This document shows positions 23,221-33,733 of a stretch of 64,000 nt of DNA, piece by piece. The position numbers were made by a program, and so were the translations under genes. Origin of the DNA: Hymenoscyphus infarciens (Eukaryota; Ascomycota; Leotiomycetes; Helotiales; Helotiaceae); assembly GCA_001414345.1 (NCBI GenBank), contig LLCB01000230.1, positions 32,485-96,484 of the forward strand, read 5' to 3'. Every line of letters starts with the position of its first letter. Position 1 is the first letter of the stretch. A model generated the notes under the pieces. The model was not told the DNA's origin and did not search any database. It worked only from the letters and a program-made list of their open reading frames with translations.

Positions 23221-23784
23221 AGCTACTAAATAAAAGTAGCTCTAAGTTTAACTATAATCTATTTATCTTTTCTAATAATTCTATTAAAGTATAATTAATT
23301 GAAAAAGTTTAAAAAATACTAAAATCTTTAACTTTAAGTTATAATAGATTTTTAGTTATATTATCTACTATTATATTCTTTATAAATAGATAAGTAAGTT
23401 AGAAACTCTTTTATTAGTACTTTTAATAAAGTATATATTTTAAATATTAATATAATAGTACTTAGTTTAGATCTTTTAGTTTTCGTTTTCTTCTACTATT
23501 AATTAGATTATTTATTATCTATTTTTTAAATTAAAATAAATACTAAAGTAGCTTAATTAGAAAGCTAAGCGACTATAGTAATATATGAATATTAAGACTA
23601 TATCTACTTTATTTTATTTTTTATTATATTATTATTCTTTCTTTATATCTATATATTATATAATATAGTCTATACTAGTAGATATTTACTATCTTCTATA
23701 AATAAGTTAACTAGTTTAGTACTAATAACTGATTTACTGAAAGTTCTTAATAAGGCCGTTGGTAATCGGCGCCTTAGGTTTACT

Positions 23785-24507
23785 CTATTTCTCTCTAAAT
23801 CTCGGTATTCCGGAACCTCTCTTGATTTCCTTGTTAAAACATTCCTTGACTATTTCATCCTCGTAAATATCTAACACATTATCTCTTAATAACAGCTCTC
23901 TATAGAGATATCCGAAAGCCCACCCCGATAATTTCACCTGCCAGTTCCGGATGTTAGTGTATTCTCTTTCCTTCGTAATAATGCTCCGAAGTAATTCGAC
24001 TGCATTAGGATAGTATAAGTTTCCGTGGACGTAAAATCGTAGTTGTAATAGAGGACCAGGAGGAGATGGAAATTCCAGTTTCGATGCCCGTTCAGAAGCG
24101 CTCAGACGGAGGTAGCTACTAGGTATAAGAATGGTACGCTAAACAAACTTATTCTCATCAGGGTGATGAAACCGACGTGTTTTCGCATCGAAATTCGCAA
24201 AAGCAAGTCCTATTTTTACGTGAACACGTCGGAATATCTCGTCTTTACGGGTGGCAGGATCTATTATAGAACCAAAGGACCAGTGCTGACGGATGAAGCC
24301 TGCATCTGCCAGCTTCGTCGCTGCTAGCTCCATTTCGTCATCGCGTACTCCAAGCATATAGCACTACAAGGATGCGTTAGAAGAACCCAAAGAATGAGAG
24401 CCAGGAATAGAGAAGCAAAGAGTACTTGCCTCGTGTACCACGGGAACGCCGAGATAGTGTATTGCGAGATCCCCCCACACTATTAAACTTGATTGGCTAG
24501 AGGACAT
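23785..24507 (-). pseudogene. Uncharacterised fungal gene broken by a single in-frame TAG
   Basis: Exon 1 (24507-24430) encodes about 26 residues starting MSSSQSSLIVWGDLAIHYLG. A GC-AG intron (donor GCAAGT, 24429-24364) follows. Exon 2 runs in one frame from 24363 to a TAG at 23785-23787, interrupted only by TAG at 24139-24141. Before it lie AGFIRQHWSFGSI and RRVHVKIGLAFANFD. After it lie ILIPSSYLRL, LYYPNAVELLRSIITKE, WAFGYLYRELLLRDNVLD and FNKEIKR. This matches a widespread fungal hypothetical family I recall (WSxGS, LLPSSY, FPNA, WAxxYxYGELM, WFNxRI). The N-terminal WGxxAxxxLG pattern hints at a nucleotidyltransferase-like fold, but that is weak. TAG in place of CAG would be a C-to-T change of RIP type. 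The gene sits between two RIP blocks. Confidence 0.7.
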
Positions 24508-24918
24508 TCGCAACAAATTTCAATCCCGTTGATTCAGGTTCGTATTTCGTCATGACAACAGTTGTTGTGTTAATGAGGGGGGAAATTGATAAGCAGAACA
24601 TTAAATGTTGCTTCGCAGAACAATCCCCCCTCGAGCCCCCCACCATTTGCTATCTGAGGCACACAGTATTGCCACCACAGCAGCACACACCAGGGGTTGC
24701 AGGAATTCGTGACTATAGTCTAAGGTACCTTCCCCTTTTGTAATTCTCCTAACTCTTTTAGAATAATAAAGACAATATAAATCTCATTGTTCTAGTCTTA
24801 TAGAATAATTGAATTAATTTCCTAGTCCTAGTTGAATAATAAAGAGAGTAGTATAAAGGTACTCTACTCGTAACTAGTTACGAATTCCTATACTCTCTAG
24901 TAATAGATATAGAAAAAG
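24508..24918. other. Upstream flank of the island gene, grading into AT-rich DNA
   Basis: Up to about 24740 the composition is normal and probably includes the promoter of the minus-strand pseudogene. From 24741 it becomes A/T-rich with repeated TAGAATAAT-like words. No gene seen. Confidence 0.4.
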
Positions 24919-25968
24919 AAGCGAGCCTAAGCCTTAGAAAAGCTAGGTTATAACGTTATAACTAGCTCTTCTAAGAGCTATATAACTCGTCTAACGTCGG
25001 TTTAACTATACTGTCTTTTAAGCTTTATTAGCGCGTAGAGAGTTATATATATAATTAGTCTTTAATAGTATTTATAGAAACGTAACTAAGAGGACTAAAA
25101 AGTATATATTATTTAATTAAATATATATATATATATATACTTTTAGTAGATAGTAGAGTAGAAGGCTTAAAAGAGATAAGTTTTAGAAATATTAAATATA
25201 TAATAGAAGAAAAGAATTATATTTTAAATAATTAATAAACTAGAAGTATAGAAGTAATTAATTAATAATTTAAAGATATTAAGTTAAAGAAGACTTTTAG
25301 TCTATTCTATACTAAAAGTAAAGAGTTTTTAGACTATTATAAACTAAAAGTCTTTTTTAATATAATGTTTTTAATTAATTATTTATTTATTTATATAATT
25401 TTAGTCTATAATAGACTAAAAGTCTTCTTTAATATACTTTTTTTAATTAATTATTTATTTATATATATACTTTTAGTCTCTAATAGTCTAAAAACTATTA
25501 ACTTTTAGTCTATTATAGATTAATATCTATCTACTTTTAGTATATAATAGTCTAAAAACTCTTTACTTTTAGTATAGAATAGACTAAAAGTCTTCTTTAA
25601 CTTAATATTTTTAAATAATTAATTAATTACTTATATACTTCTAGTTTATTAATTATTTAAAATATAATTCTTTTCTTCTATTATATATTTAATATTTCTA
25701 AAACTTATCTCTTTTAAGCCTTCTACTCTACTATCTACTAAAAGTATATATATATATATATATATTTAATTAAATAATATATACTTTTTAGTCCTCTTAG
25801 TTACGTTTCTATAAATACTATAAAAGGCTGATTATATATATAACCCTCTACGTGCTAACAAAGCTTAAAAGGCGACGTGGTTATACCGACGTTAGACAAG
25901 TCATATAGCTCTTAGGAGGGCTGGTTATAACGTTATGACCTAGCCCTCCTAAGGCTCGGGTTCGGTTA
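24919..25968. mobile_element. 1.05-kb fold-back (long inverted repeat) element, arms unequally RIP-mutated
   Basis: The left arm (24919 to about 25370) and right arm (about 25500 to 25968) are reverse complements over roughly 450 bp. Shared landmarks in order are GCCTTAG, GTTATAACGTTATAAC, TCTAACGTCGGT, TTATAGAAACGTAACTAAGA, and an AATATATATACTTTTAGTAG stretch. The centre is a set of short palindromes built from CTTTTAGTCTATT. Each outer end also holds a smaller palindrome centred on TTATAACGTTATAA. The right arm keeps CA, TG and GC-rich bases where the left has T or A. No coding capacity is seen. Confidence 0.75.
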
Positions 25969-26997
25969 AATCGGCATGCCTGTGGTGTATAAAAAGTAGA
26001 AGCGCCAACAATAAAACACAAAGCGGCTAAAGAATAAAATGCCGAGAAATACCAACACCAAACAAGATTGCGAAGTTGCAAAGCAACAGACGCTGTAAAA
26101 CTGAAGGCGCGTATTGATATGAAGTGAGGATGAATCTCTGACCTGTTATTCGACGAAACCTCGGCGAGGCACAGACTTCTGACGGCTTAACAGAGATCAA
26201 ACCGTTGTACCCGATAGAAAACATTTCGAACAGGATGCTGGAGGCCGAGACGAGAGTCAAAACCCAGCAGCATGATCTAAATGCGGAGTGGTAGATGTTG
26301 TCGATAACGCGCGGTTGCCCACTTCCTCTGCTCCTCCACTTGCTGAAAGTCGCAACTGCGCGCGGTTACACTTTTGCCCAACTTCTTCTGGTGCGAGGCA
26401 GTCTGGCCAACCGAATGGACCTGGGATGCAAGGCGCAAAGATCATTATAGATACGACGAGTCGTGGAGTAAGGTCTGGGGGAAAGCCTTTAAATGAAGAG
26501 GAGAATTTGTTTGGATAGTATATAGGTAGCAAGGGTATTCGTTTGTATGCTTTCCTCTTTTGCTGAAGAATATTTCTTTACAAATCGCTGAGAATTTTGT
26601 CTTATAAGAGTTGCGGTTATAGCTCGTGGCACAATTAAGCGAGATTGCTCCCTATCTAGATTACTTTATTATAGTACTTAAGTTGAGCCGGATAACTTTT
26701 TTATATTTTTTTTATTGAGTTAGCATCTTATAACTAAATAGAACACAAGGTTTTTGACGCTCTAGGTGCCCCCGACGTTCCTACCCTCTGATTGGTCCAC
26801 CTTGTCGCTTATTCGATGGGGTCAGCGGAAAGGGAACGATGTTTACTGGGGGGTGTCACGTGGCATCTAGCCCATATCGGGGGCCCCACTGGCAAAATCC
26901 AAAAAGTCGCTACACCGCCTATTCTGAAAACTCCCCGCCAAAAGAAATTCGAGTATCTCAACATCATCCACCCCCAACTCCACCTACTTCAGTCAAA
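25969..26997. other. Intergenic region upstream of NIP7
   Basis: Normal composition returns at about 25970. Short open frames overlap on both strands at 25880-26530, but none has recognisable content. A T-rich stretch lies at 26695-26715. The last ~180 bases are C-rich and include a CACGTG site before the NIP7 start. Confidence 0.45.
26857..26862. promoter_or_regulatory. CACGTG (E-box-like) site, NIP7 promoter
   Basis: The palindromic hexamer in context GTCACGTGGC lies 135 bp before the NIP7 ATG. CACGTG is a classic bHLH (Cbf1-type) site in fungi. The same hexamer occurs before MRH4 and the P5C reductase gene in this window. Confidence 0.4.
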
Positions 26998-27613
26998 ATG
27001 CGTCCTCTCACAGAAACCGAGACGCAAACACTCTTCGCGAAGCTCGCAAACTATACCGGAACATCCCTCAAGAACTTGATTGCGCCCCTAGACAATGGAC
27101 CAAATGCCGACCGATATGTCTTTCGAATCCAGCAATCCAGATGCTACTACGTGCGCCTCTCCCTCGCAAACCTCGCAACATCTGTCGCAAAGGATAAACT
27201 ATTATCACTAGGAACATGTCTAGGTACATCTACCAATTCCTCAAGCTTGATTTCATTCTAACAAAGCAATAGGGAAATTTACCAAGACTGGAAAATTCCG
27301 TCTGCACATCACCGCTCTTCCTATTCTCGCCGAACACGCACGATATAAGGTCTGGGTTAAGGCGAATGGAGAGATGCCATTTTTGTACGGAGGTCATATT
27401 GTGAAGGCGCATGTGGGGAGATGGTCGGACGATTGTCCTGAGCATCAGGGTGTGGTGGTTTATAGCATGAATGATACGCCATTGGGATTTGGAGTCACGG
27501 CGAGAAGTACACAGGAGGCGAGACGGTTGGATCCTACTGGAATTACGTGTTTCAGACAGGCGGATTGCGGAGAGTATTTGAGAGACGAGGATAGTTTGTT
27601 TGCGACTAGCTGA
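26998..27613 (+). CDS. NIP7: 60S ribosome subunit biogenesis protein NIP7
   Basis: Exons 26998-27223 and 27273-27613 splice in phase 1 to 188 residues, close to the usual ~180. The N-terminal part starts MRPLTETETQTLFAKLANY, as in known NIP7 proteins. The C-terminal PUA domain includes GKFTKTGKFRLHITAL, FLYGGHIVKAHVGR, VVVYSMNDTPLGFGV and DCGEYLRDED near the end. NIP7 is a nucleolar RNA-binding factor needed for 27S pre-rRNA processing and 60S assembly. The 49-bp intron (GTACAT donor, ATAG acceptor) splits the second LG of SLGTCLGKF. The start is the first ATG in frame with the conserved N-terminus. Confidence 0.97.
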
Positions 27614-28294
27614 ATGGGTCAAGATAGAAATTGCTGGACCGATATTTGCATTGGTGGAGTTGTGGGAGTTCTTTGGCGTATATCCGGTACATGGAAGCCC
27701 GATTCGTTTTCTGAAATTGTCTGCTTAGAGTTCAGGGTGGGCAGGATGTTTTTTGGTTGGAGACCATGACATTAGTAGCTAGGATTGTGTCAAATCAATC
27801 CCGGATTCTTTTCCTGCTTCCAGCTTGGCAGTCTCTATGTCACTTCCCAAATCCTTTCTAGACACACTCCCTGATTTGTTCGCCTTCCAAATGTACTTCT
27901 CAGGTTGGTATTCAGCCGGAGTAATGGCATTCAAACAGGAAGGTATCTCGATTCAAGGCTATGACTAGCTTTCCTGCTGAGGCGACGCAGACACCAGTGG
28001 AATTAGGCATTGGTTCGTCATTGAATACATAGTGGCTCTCTCCCAGACTAAGAACAAGTCTCAAAATACCTTTTCTGATTGAACCATTGAGATGTAAAGT
28101 TATATAGGAAGCTATACCCTAGGAGAAAAGCACGTGAATCCGCGATTTGTCTCGGGGCGGAAGAACAGTTGAGCCGTACTGAACTTTTTTACAGTCTTCC
28201 AGGGGCAATTGATCGCAAGATAACCACCAAACGATCCAGCTTCGATTCGACTTGAATTCATGCGTCATGCGAATATAGAGATAGCGAATTTAAC
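27614..28294. other. Intergenic: NIP7 3' flank and MRH4 promoter
   Basis: No gene is seen. CACGTG lies at 28131-28136. An ATG at 28260 opens a frame that overlaps the MRH4 start in a different frame, so it could act as an upstream ORF if transcribed. The rest is unremarkable A/T-leaning spacer. Confidence 0.5.
28131..28136. promoter_or_regulatory. CACGTG site, MRH4 promoter
   Basis: Context AGCACGTGAATCC, about 160 bp before the MRH4 ATG. It resembles the site before P5C reductase (ACACGTGAAATCC), sharing CACGTGAA. Confidence 0.4.
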
Positions 28295-30196
28295 ATGTTG
28301 CGACCCAAGAACACCACTTGCCTGTTTTGCTCCTTCAAGGCAGCACGGCAGCAACCACTCTCTCGGCCATGGCAGGTCCAGCAAGTCGCAAATGTTAGTA
28401 CACAATATGCCAGTCGACCCGGTCGCATGAGTCTAGCAAAAGCACGAGTCGTCAATACTCCCGAAGTAAAAGAAGGCGAAGCAGGAAAACCAGGGAGAAG
28501 GAAACAAGATGGTCCTTTTGGAGGAATGAACTTGAAGGAGGCAAAGATTCGAGGGTTACCAGAGCGATCGAATGCGCCAGAGAAATGGTCGAAAGATAGA
28601 AAGGAAAAGGGATCTCGACCGGGTGGCAGGAAGTTAAAGGATGATCCGCGAGCTGGAGGATTCAAAGCTTTGAAGATGCAGAGGGCGTTAGCACCGGTAT
28701 CCTACAATTCTCGAACCCGAATAAGAGAGGTGATGCGCCAAATCGAAACGTTCAATCAATTTCCTCTGCTAGAGACGGTCAAGACTTCAATATCGACACA
28801 GGCCTTGCCTGGGATGGAGGATATAAGCCCAACGCCAGTGCAAAGAATTGCGATTCCTGCATTATTAGGGAGTGAGAACGCCGGGCGAAGGAGTAAAGCA
28901 AAACCAATTGAGGAGAAGACGGAATTTTTACTTGCGGCCGAGACGGGTTCTGGGAAAACGCTGGCATATCTTATACCCGTCATTAACGCTGTCAAGACAG
29001 CCGAAGCTCAAGATCAGGATATCCAGGAATACAATACTGCGGTAGAAGAGGAACGGACGAGGGGGAAACAGGGACCTTCTTCGGCGCCGTCGATGGCAGA
29101 TATGCCACATCCTACAATGGGACGACCTCGAGCAATAATTCTGGTACCAACATCAGAATTGGTGGCTCAAGTAGGTGGGGTGATCAAGGCTTTCTCGCAT
29201 ACGGTGAAATACCGCTCGGCCATGATATCCTCAGCTATCAGTGGACAGGTTATACGAAATCGACTGTTTTCTCCAAAGGGCATCGATATCTTGGTGGCCA
29301 CCCCGCATTTACTTTCCTCAATTGCCGACTCAGACCCAAATATTCTCTCCAGAGTGACACACATGGTTGTCGATGAAGCCGATTCTTTACTCGATCGCGG
29401 GTTTTCCCCATTGACATCAGCTATCATCGATAGAGCAACTCCATCATTGAAACAGCTTATTTTATGTTCTGCTACCATTCCACGAAGCATGGATAACTAC
29501 CTTCGAACAAGATTCCCAGATATCCGTCGCCTAGTAACACCAAATCTCCACGCCATCCCTCGTCGTGTACAACTTGGAGTAGTTGACATTGAGCGAGATC
29601 CATACAAAGGAAACAAGAACCTCGCTTGCGCTGACACCATTTGGGGCATCGGAAAAGCAGCCGCTGATCATGATGGACCTGTCAAGGGCCAAATGGACGT
29701 TAAGCGTATTCTCGTCTTTGTCAACGAACGTGAAACTACTCAAGAAGTCGCCGATTACCTCGTTTCCAAAGGTATCGACGCCATTGCTCTCAGCAGAGAT
29801 ACCCCCGAACAACGACAAGCCGAAATGCTCGCAACCTTCACCCTGTCCACGCCCTTAATGGCACCAAAAGAAGAATCTCACCCGGGTTCTCTTTCCGACA
29901 ATCAACCTAACTACGTTCCCCACGGAAGTGTAGCTCCACCCGTCAAGAGACGACTTCCTAATACCAAAGTCCTTGTCACTACGGATTTGGGATCTAGAGG
30001 TATCGATACTCTCGCTGTTAGACATGTTATTCTGTATGACGTTCCGCATTCTACGATTGATTTTATCCATCGACTGGGACGGACGGGGAGAATGGGGCGG
30101 AGGGGACGGGGGATTGTGTTGGTGGGGAAGAATGATAGGAGGGATGTTGTTGCGGAGGTTAGGGATGGGATGTATAAAGGACAGGCTCTTATTTAG
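28295..30196 (+). CDS. MRH4: Mitochondrial DEAD-box RNA helicase, Mrh4-type
   Basis: A single exon of 633 residues. A basic, serine/arginine-rich N-terminus without acidic residues in the first ~50 positions suits a mitochondrial targeting peptide. Helicase motifs follow in order: Q motif ISPTPVQRIAIPAL near residue 180, Walker A AETGSGKT near 215, PTSELVAQ (Ia), VATPH (Ib), VDEADSLLDRGF (II) near 358, CSATIP (III) near 392, then LVFVNERETTQEVADYL, TTDLGSRGIDTL and HRLGRTGRMGRRGRG (VI) near 592. In yeast, Mrh4 assists assembly of the mitochondrial large ribosomal subunit. The insertions and the DxxDRGF form of motif II fit the Mrh4 branch better than Dbp proteins. No frame break is seen. Confidence 0.9.
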   Translation: MLRPKNTTCLFCSFKAARQQPLSRPWQVQQVANVSTQYASRPGRMSLAKARVVNTPEVKEGEAGKPGRRKQDGPFGGMNLKEAKIRGLPERSNAPEKWSKDRKEKGSRPGGRKLKDDPRAGGFKALKMQRALAPVSYNSRTRIREVMRQIETFNQFPLLETVKTSISTQALPGMEDISPTPVQRIAIPALLGSENAGRRSKAKPIEEKTEFLLAAETGSGKTLAYLIPVINAVKTAEAQDQDIQEYNTAVEEERTRGKQGPSSAPSMADMPHPTMGRPRAIILVPTSELVAQVGGVIKAFSHTVKYRSAMISSAISGQVIRNRLFSPKGIDILVATPHLLSSIADSDPNILSRVTHMVVDEADSLLDRGFSPLTSAIIDRATPSLKQLILCSATIPRSMDNYLRTRFPDIRRLVTPNLHAIPRRVQLGVVDIERDPYKGNKNLACADTIWGIGKAAADHDGPVKGQMDVKRILVFVNERETTQEVADYLVSKGIDAIALSRDTPEQRQAEMLATFTLSTPLMAPKEESHPGSLSDNQPNYVPHGSVAPPVKRRLPNTKVLVTTDLGSRGIDTLAVRHVILYDVPHSTIDFIHRLGRTGRMGRRGRGIVLVGKNDRRDVVAEVRDGMYKGQALI

Positions 30197-31742
30197 AGGT
30201 ATATTGGAACTTGTACAATGTTTGTAGGAAATATGTACTATGATTGTAAGTGCGTAGCCGCGATCCCCTGCTCTATTTTTTGGTTGAATTGAGCGTGGTT
30301 TCTAGAGTCTTTCTGTTTCCTCTCCCGTGCTCACTCATTGAGGTTAAATGATGCTATACTCTCGCTATCCCATCAAAACATTGTTCTCAAGTGAGAGGCG
30401 AATCAAGGGCAAGCTGGTTGTTGACTTTTGGTCGATGTTGCTTCTTTGAACTCGAGCGAAGTGTCAGCTCGTGACTGAGGGTTTGAACAATCCCCTTCGA
30501 ACCGAGAAGGGCCAAATAATAATTAAAAAATGATTTGTCAAGTTTATCTTGATTGGAGAGTTGTACGGGCGTTTTCCTGCTCGAGTTCAGACATCCTCAT
30601 TCACAACGTACCCCTCGGCTCCGTAACAAGCTCAGACTTCCACCCCATCTATGCTATGCCGCCAACGAACGTCCTTGGTCCCATTTTTTGGACACAGGCT
30701 TAGAAACCCTCTCTCGCTACCGATTGTTCGGGGCGACTGATTAGTTCAAGTAGTGTGGGTGCTGAGATGGGACTTCAGTATCCTACGCTTGATGGGGGGA
30801 CGAAGGGAGCGATTGAGAAGATGACTTAGCACTTGGGTTCATGCGGTTTGTGTTGGGGGTACTATAACGAAGACGGAGAGGCTCTCGAAGGCTAGGGAGT
30901 GAGGAGGTTAAGGGGTCGGTGAAGGATTCTTTATCCGTTCACTCGGTTGAGTGGTGTGAGGAAGTGGAATTCGGAGGAAACGGAGAGTTTGGTTGTTAAG
31001 GTTTTTCCGAGTTCTCTGTTCCCTTTCTGGATTTTGCGCGGAGTTGAGATGGAGATGGATGATACTTCAGGAAATTTCTTTCCTCGCGTCTAGGTGATGA
31101 TAGGTACTGACTTGAGAGCTTTTGTGGTATAGAGGGAGGGATGGGTATTCTGAGGGGGTTGCGGGGATTGTGGGGATGGTTTGTGGTAAGGAGAGTAGGT
31201 GGATGACGGGGGGTTTGGTAAATGCTTGTGGGGGGGTCTGTAAGGGAGTCTAGGGACGTGTATCTGAGGGTTTTGGAAGATTTGCCCCCCTTTTCTGTTC
31301 GGCTACTTACTTTCAGAGACGACACTTGAGATGGGTAATATTTTTCTCGATATAATATGGTGTTTCTCATATGCGCATCCGATCACGCATTTCTTCATGG
31401 CCTGCTGTCTAGAGCACGTAGTGCCTTATGTTGCATATCGCCAACCAATACGAAGTGTTCTTTTTCATGCAAAGATGATATATCTTCATTTGCAATTCAT
31501 ATCAAATATCGCGCAAGCTTCTCACTTGTGGCACTTGAACTGTTCTTCACTTCCGGCTAATGGGTTCGTCTGTAGGAACTGGGGATGTGCAGATTTCCCC
31601 TCGATTCAATTGCTCGATTGATCTCTTGGCCATGAGTTAATCAGCCAGAACTTTTCGACATTGGTCTGAGTATAAGAGGGTCCCGTATCGTGTAAGTTGT
31701 CCCATCAGTTGATTAATTGAGAACCGCTGCAAACTTACGAAA
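30197..31742. other. 1.5-kb intergenic region, no gene seen
   Basis: Open frames on both strands (for example 30996-31370 minus and 31331-31621 plus) have low-complexity or unconvincing content and no matching splice sites. The minus frame is proline/threonine rich because the plus strand is G-rich here. No RNA gene recognised. Confidence 0.5.
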
Positions 31743-33216
31743 ATGAAGCTTCTTTATATATTGTCAACTTTAGCAGCAACTCTCACAAATGCCGCTTACA
31801 CAGGCGACATAGTTCAATACTGGTAAATCAACACTTCCCTCAATTCCTCCAATCATCCTTCTCACAAATACAGGGTCGATCAATCCGCCATCCTCGTAAA
31901 CGGGACCATAATAGGTGGTCTAGCATCCCCGCCCTCGGGCTGGTTCGAAGCCATAGTCCAAGCCGCAGTCCTCATCGCCGCAACAGAATCCTCCTCTCAA
32001 CCGCTTGCGTTCCAACAAGTAGCCGTCTCCCACGCAGCGCACGATACCCTCCTCTGGACATTCCACGGAACTCGTCTCTACGCGACCGTAAACTCGAAAC
32101 TCAAAGCCATCCTGCCAGCTATCGGCCTCGATCCTGCATCTGCTTCTGGTCAACAAGCGATCGAGATTGGGAGGAAAGCGGCGAAAGAGGCGATTGTGAA
32201 GAGAGCTGATGATGGGATAAATAATTTTGTGGATTATGTGCAGCAGCCTGCATTTCCTGGGGTGTATCAGGCGACACCTGGGGGAAGTCCGATTCCTGAC
32301 ACGCCGCAAGCGCAGTTTATAAGGGTCTTTGGGGGAGTGGGGGATGTGAAGAAGTTTCGAGCACCGCCGCCGCCGAGTGTGAATTCGAGTGGATATGAGG
32401 TGTATTTTGAGATTGTTAAGAGTCAGGGGAAGAGGAATTCGACGGTTAGGAAGACATATGATACCGAGACTGCGTATTTTTGGAGCGAGAGTAGTCCGAT
32501 GTGAGTTTTTGAAGAGTGAAATTGGAGGTTCAAGTGCTGATTTGAGGTAGTCAGTGGAATAGAGTTGCTCACGCTGTGATTGGCAATTCGCTTGCTGGCA
32601 ATGTGAGTGCGTCGGCGAAGTTTTATGCTCAGCTTAACTACGCATTATCGAATGGTGCAATTGCAAGTTGGGATTCAAAGTAAGCTTTTCTGCTCTTCAA
32701 GGCCCCTTGGTTTCCATATTGACATTCTCAGATACTTCTACAACTCCTGGCGTCCCATAACCGCCATCCGCCGTCCTGGAATCTGGTTAGCGAGTGGGAA
32801 AAATGCATCAGATCCAACATGGGAACCTCTTCTCACACCAACACCAAATCACCAAGATTATCTCTCCACGCATGCGACATTCGGTGGTGCAGCCGCGGCG
32901 GTGATTCGTGCTTGGAATGGAGGTGATAAAATCGATGCTACGATTAGTAGTAATGTTACGGTTGATGATATTGGGGTCATTACGAGACGAATTACGAATC
33001 TGACCGCTGCGGCGATTGAGAATGGGCAGAGTAGGATTTTCGGTGGGGTGGGTATTCTTCTTGTTTTTTTTTTCAAAGGGAGAAGAGAGTGCAGGATGGA
33101 GGCTAATTTTCTGGTAGATCCATTTTCCATTTGCTTCCGAGGAGGGGAATCGGGTTGGGAATTTGGTTGCGGTTGAGACGCTGGCAAGGTTTGATGAGCA
33201 TTGGAGGGATATTTGA
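31743..33216 (+). CDS. Secreted vanadium-dependent haloperoxidase/PAP2-like protein, five exons
   Basis: Exons 31743-31822, 31874-32500, 32551-32679, 32732-33047 and 33118-33216 give 416 residues. Residues 1-17 (MKLLYILSTLAATLTNA) form a signal peptide. The mature part has the usual SPIQWNRVAHAV block. The vanadate/phosphate-binding signature is spread over three places: K279-x6-R286-P287 (KYFYNSWRP, created by splicing), S324-T-H326 in LSTHATFGGAAA, and S379-R380-x5-H386 (SRIFGGIHFPF, also created by splicing). The second is STH instead of the common SGH. Vanadium haloperoxidases oxidise halides with peroxide; relatives act as acid phosphatases, so the exact activity is open. Every splice join restores conserved sequence, which supports the model. 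Confidence 0.88.
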
Positions 33217-33733
33217 TCGAGTGATAAGAAGCTGTAAGAGTCGCGTTCATTATTCTCAGTGCACCACCCATATAAGTTGCTAGATCCAGTAATCGCACCC
33301 GTTAATCGATATTTGAAGATATTATAGACTTGATTTTGAGGGTTTTGGGGTTTGTTGGAGGGAGGGTAGGTCAATCGCGATCACACAAGTCGTGGGGGTG
33401 GGATGGATGCCTTGGCAATGTTGTACCGTTACACCTTGAATACTTTCCTATTTAGCTGTCAGCAGCCCCAAGTCAACAAGTGATTTCAAACAATGTCTCG
33501 CAAATCAACCAACACAAGGGCTGATTTCCATCCCACGCCAAATTCGTCATTTACCGAATAATTGCGTGACAATCCCGGTCTTACCTGACAAATCCGACAA
33601 ACCCAACGCGAGCTGAAACACGCTTCCCAACTGTCCAAACTGCACCTCGAAAGCCATGCTCGTCATTACACATTACAAGTGCATCTCCTCTTTATCCCAT
33701 TCGCACGGAGCATCAAATATCAGATATTGAAAG
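33217..33733. other. Intergenic: haloperoxidase 3' flank and permease promoter
   Basis: No gene is seen. The region has normal composition. C/A-rich leader sequence precedes the permease ATG at 33734. Confidence 0.5.

Larger units (their letters stand above)
8330..23740. other. 15-kb RIP-degenerated AT-rich block of nested transposons
   Basis: The sequence is overwhelmingly A/T. C and G survive almost only in CT, CC, CG, AG and GG contexts, while CA and TG are nearly missing for kilobases. That pattern follows from C-to-T change at CpA on both strands, as in RIP. No intact ORF over a few dozen codons remains. Individual elements inside are listed separately. Normal composition returns at about 23740. 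Confidence 0.9.

Noticed and set aside
26257..26532. Overlapping 76- and 91-codon frames on both strands upstream of NIP7
   Set aside because: Neither has recognisable motifs and neither extends through plausible splice sites.
30996..31370. Minus-strand 124-codon frame
   Set aside because: Proline/threonine-rich composition follows from a G-rich plus strand; no homology or splice partner recognised.
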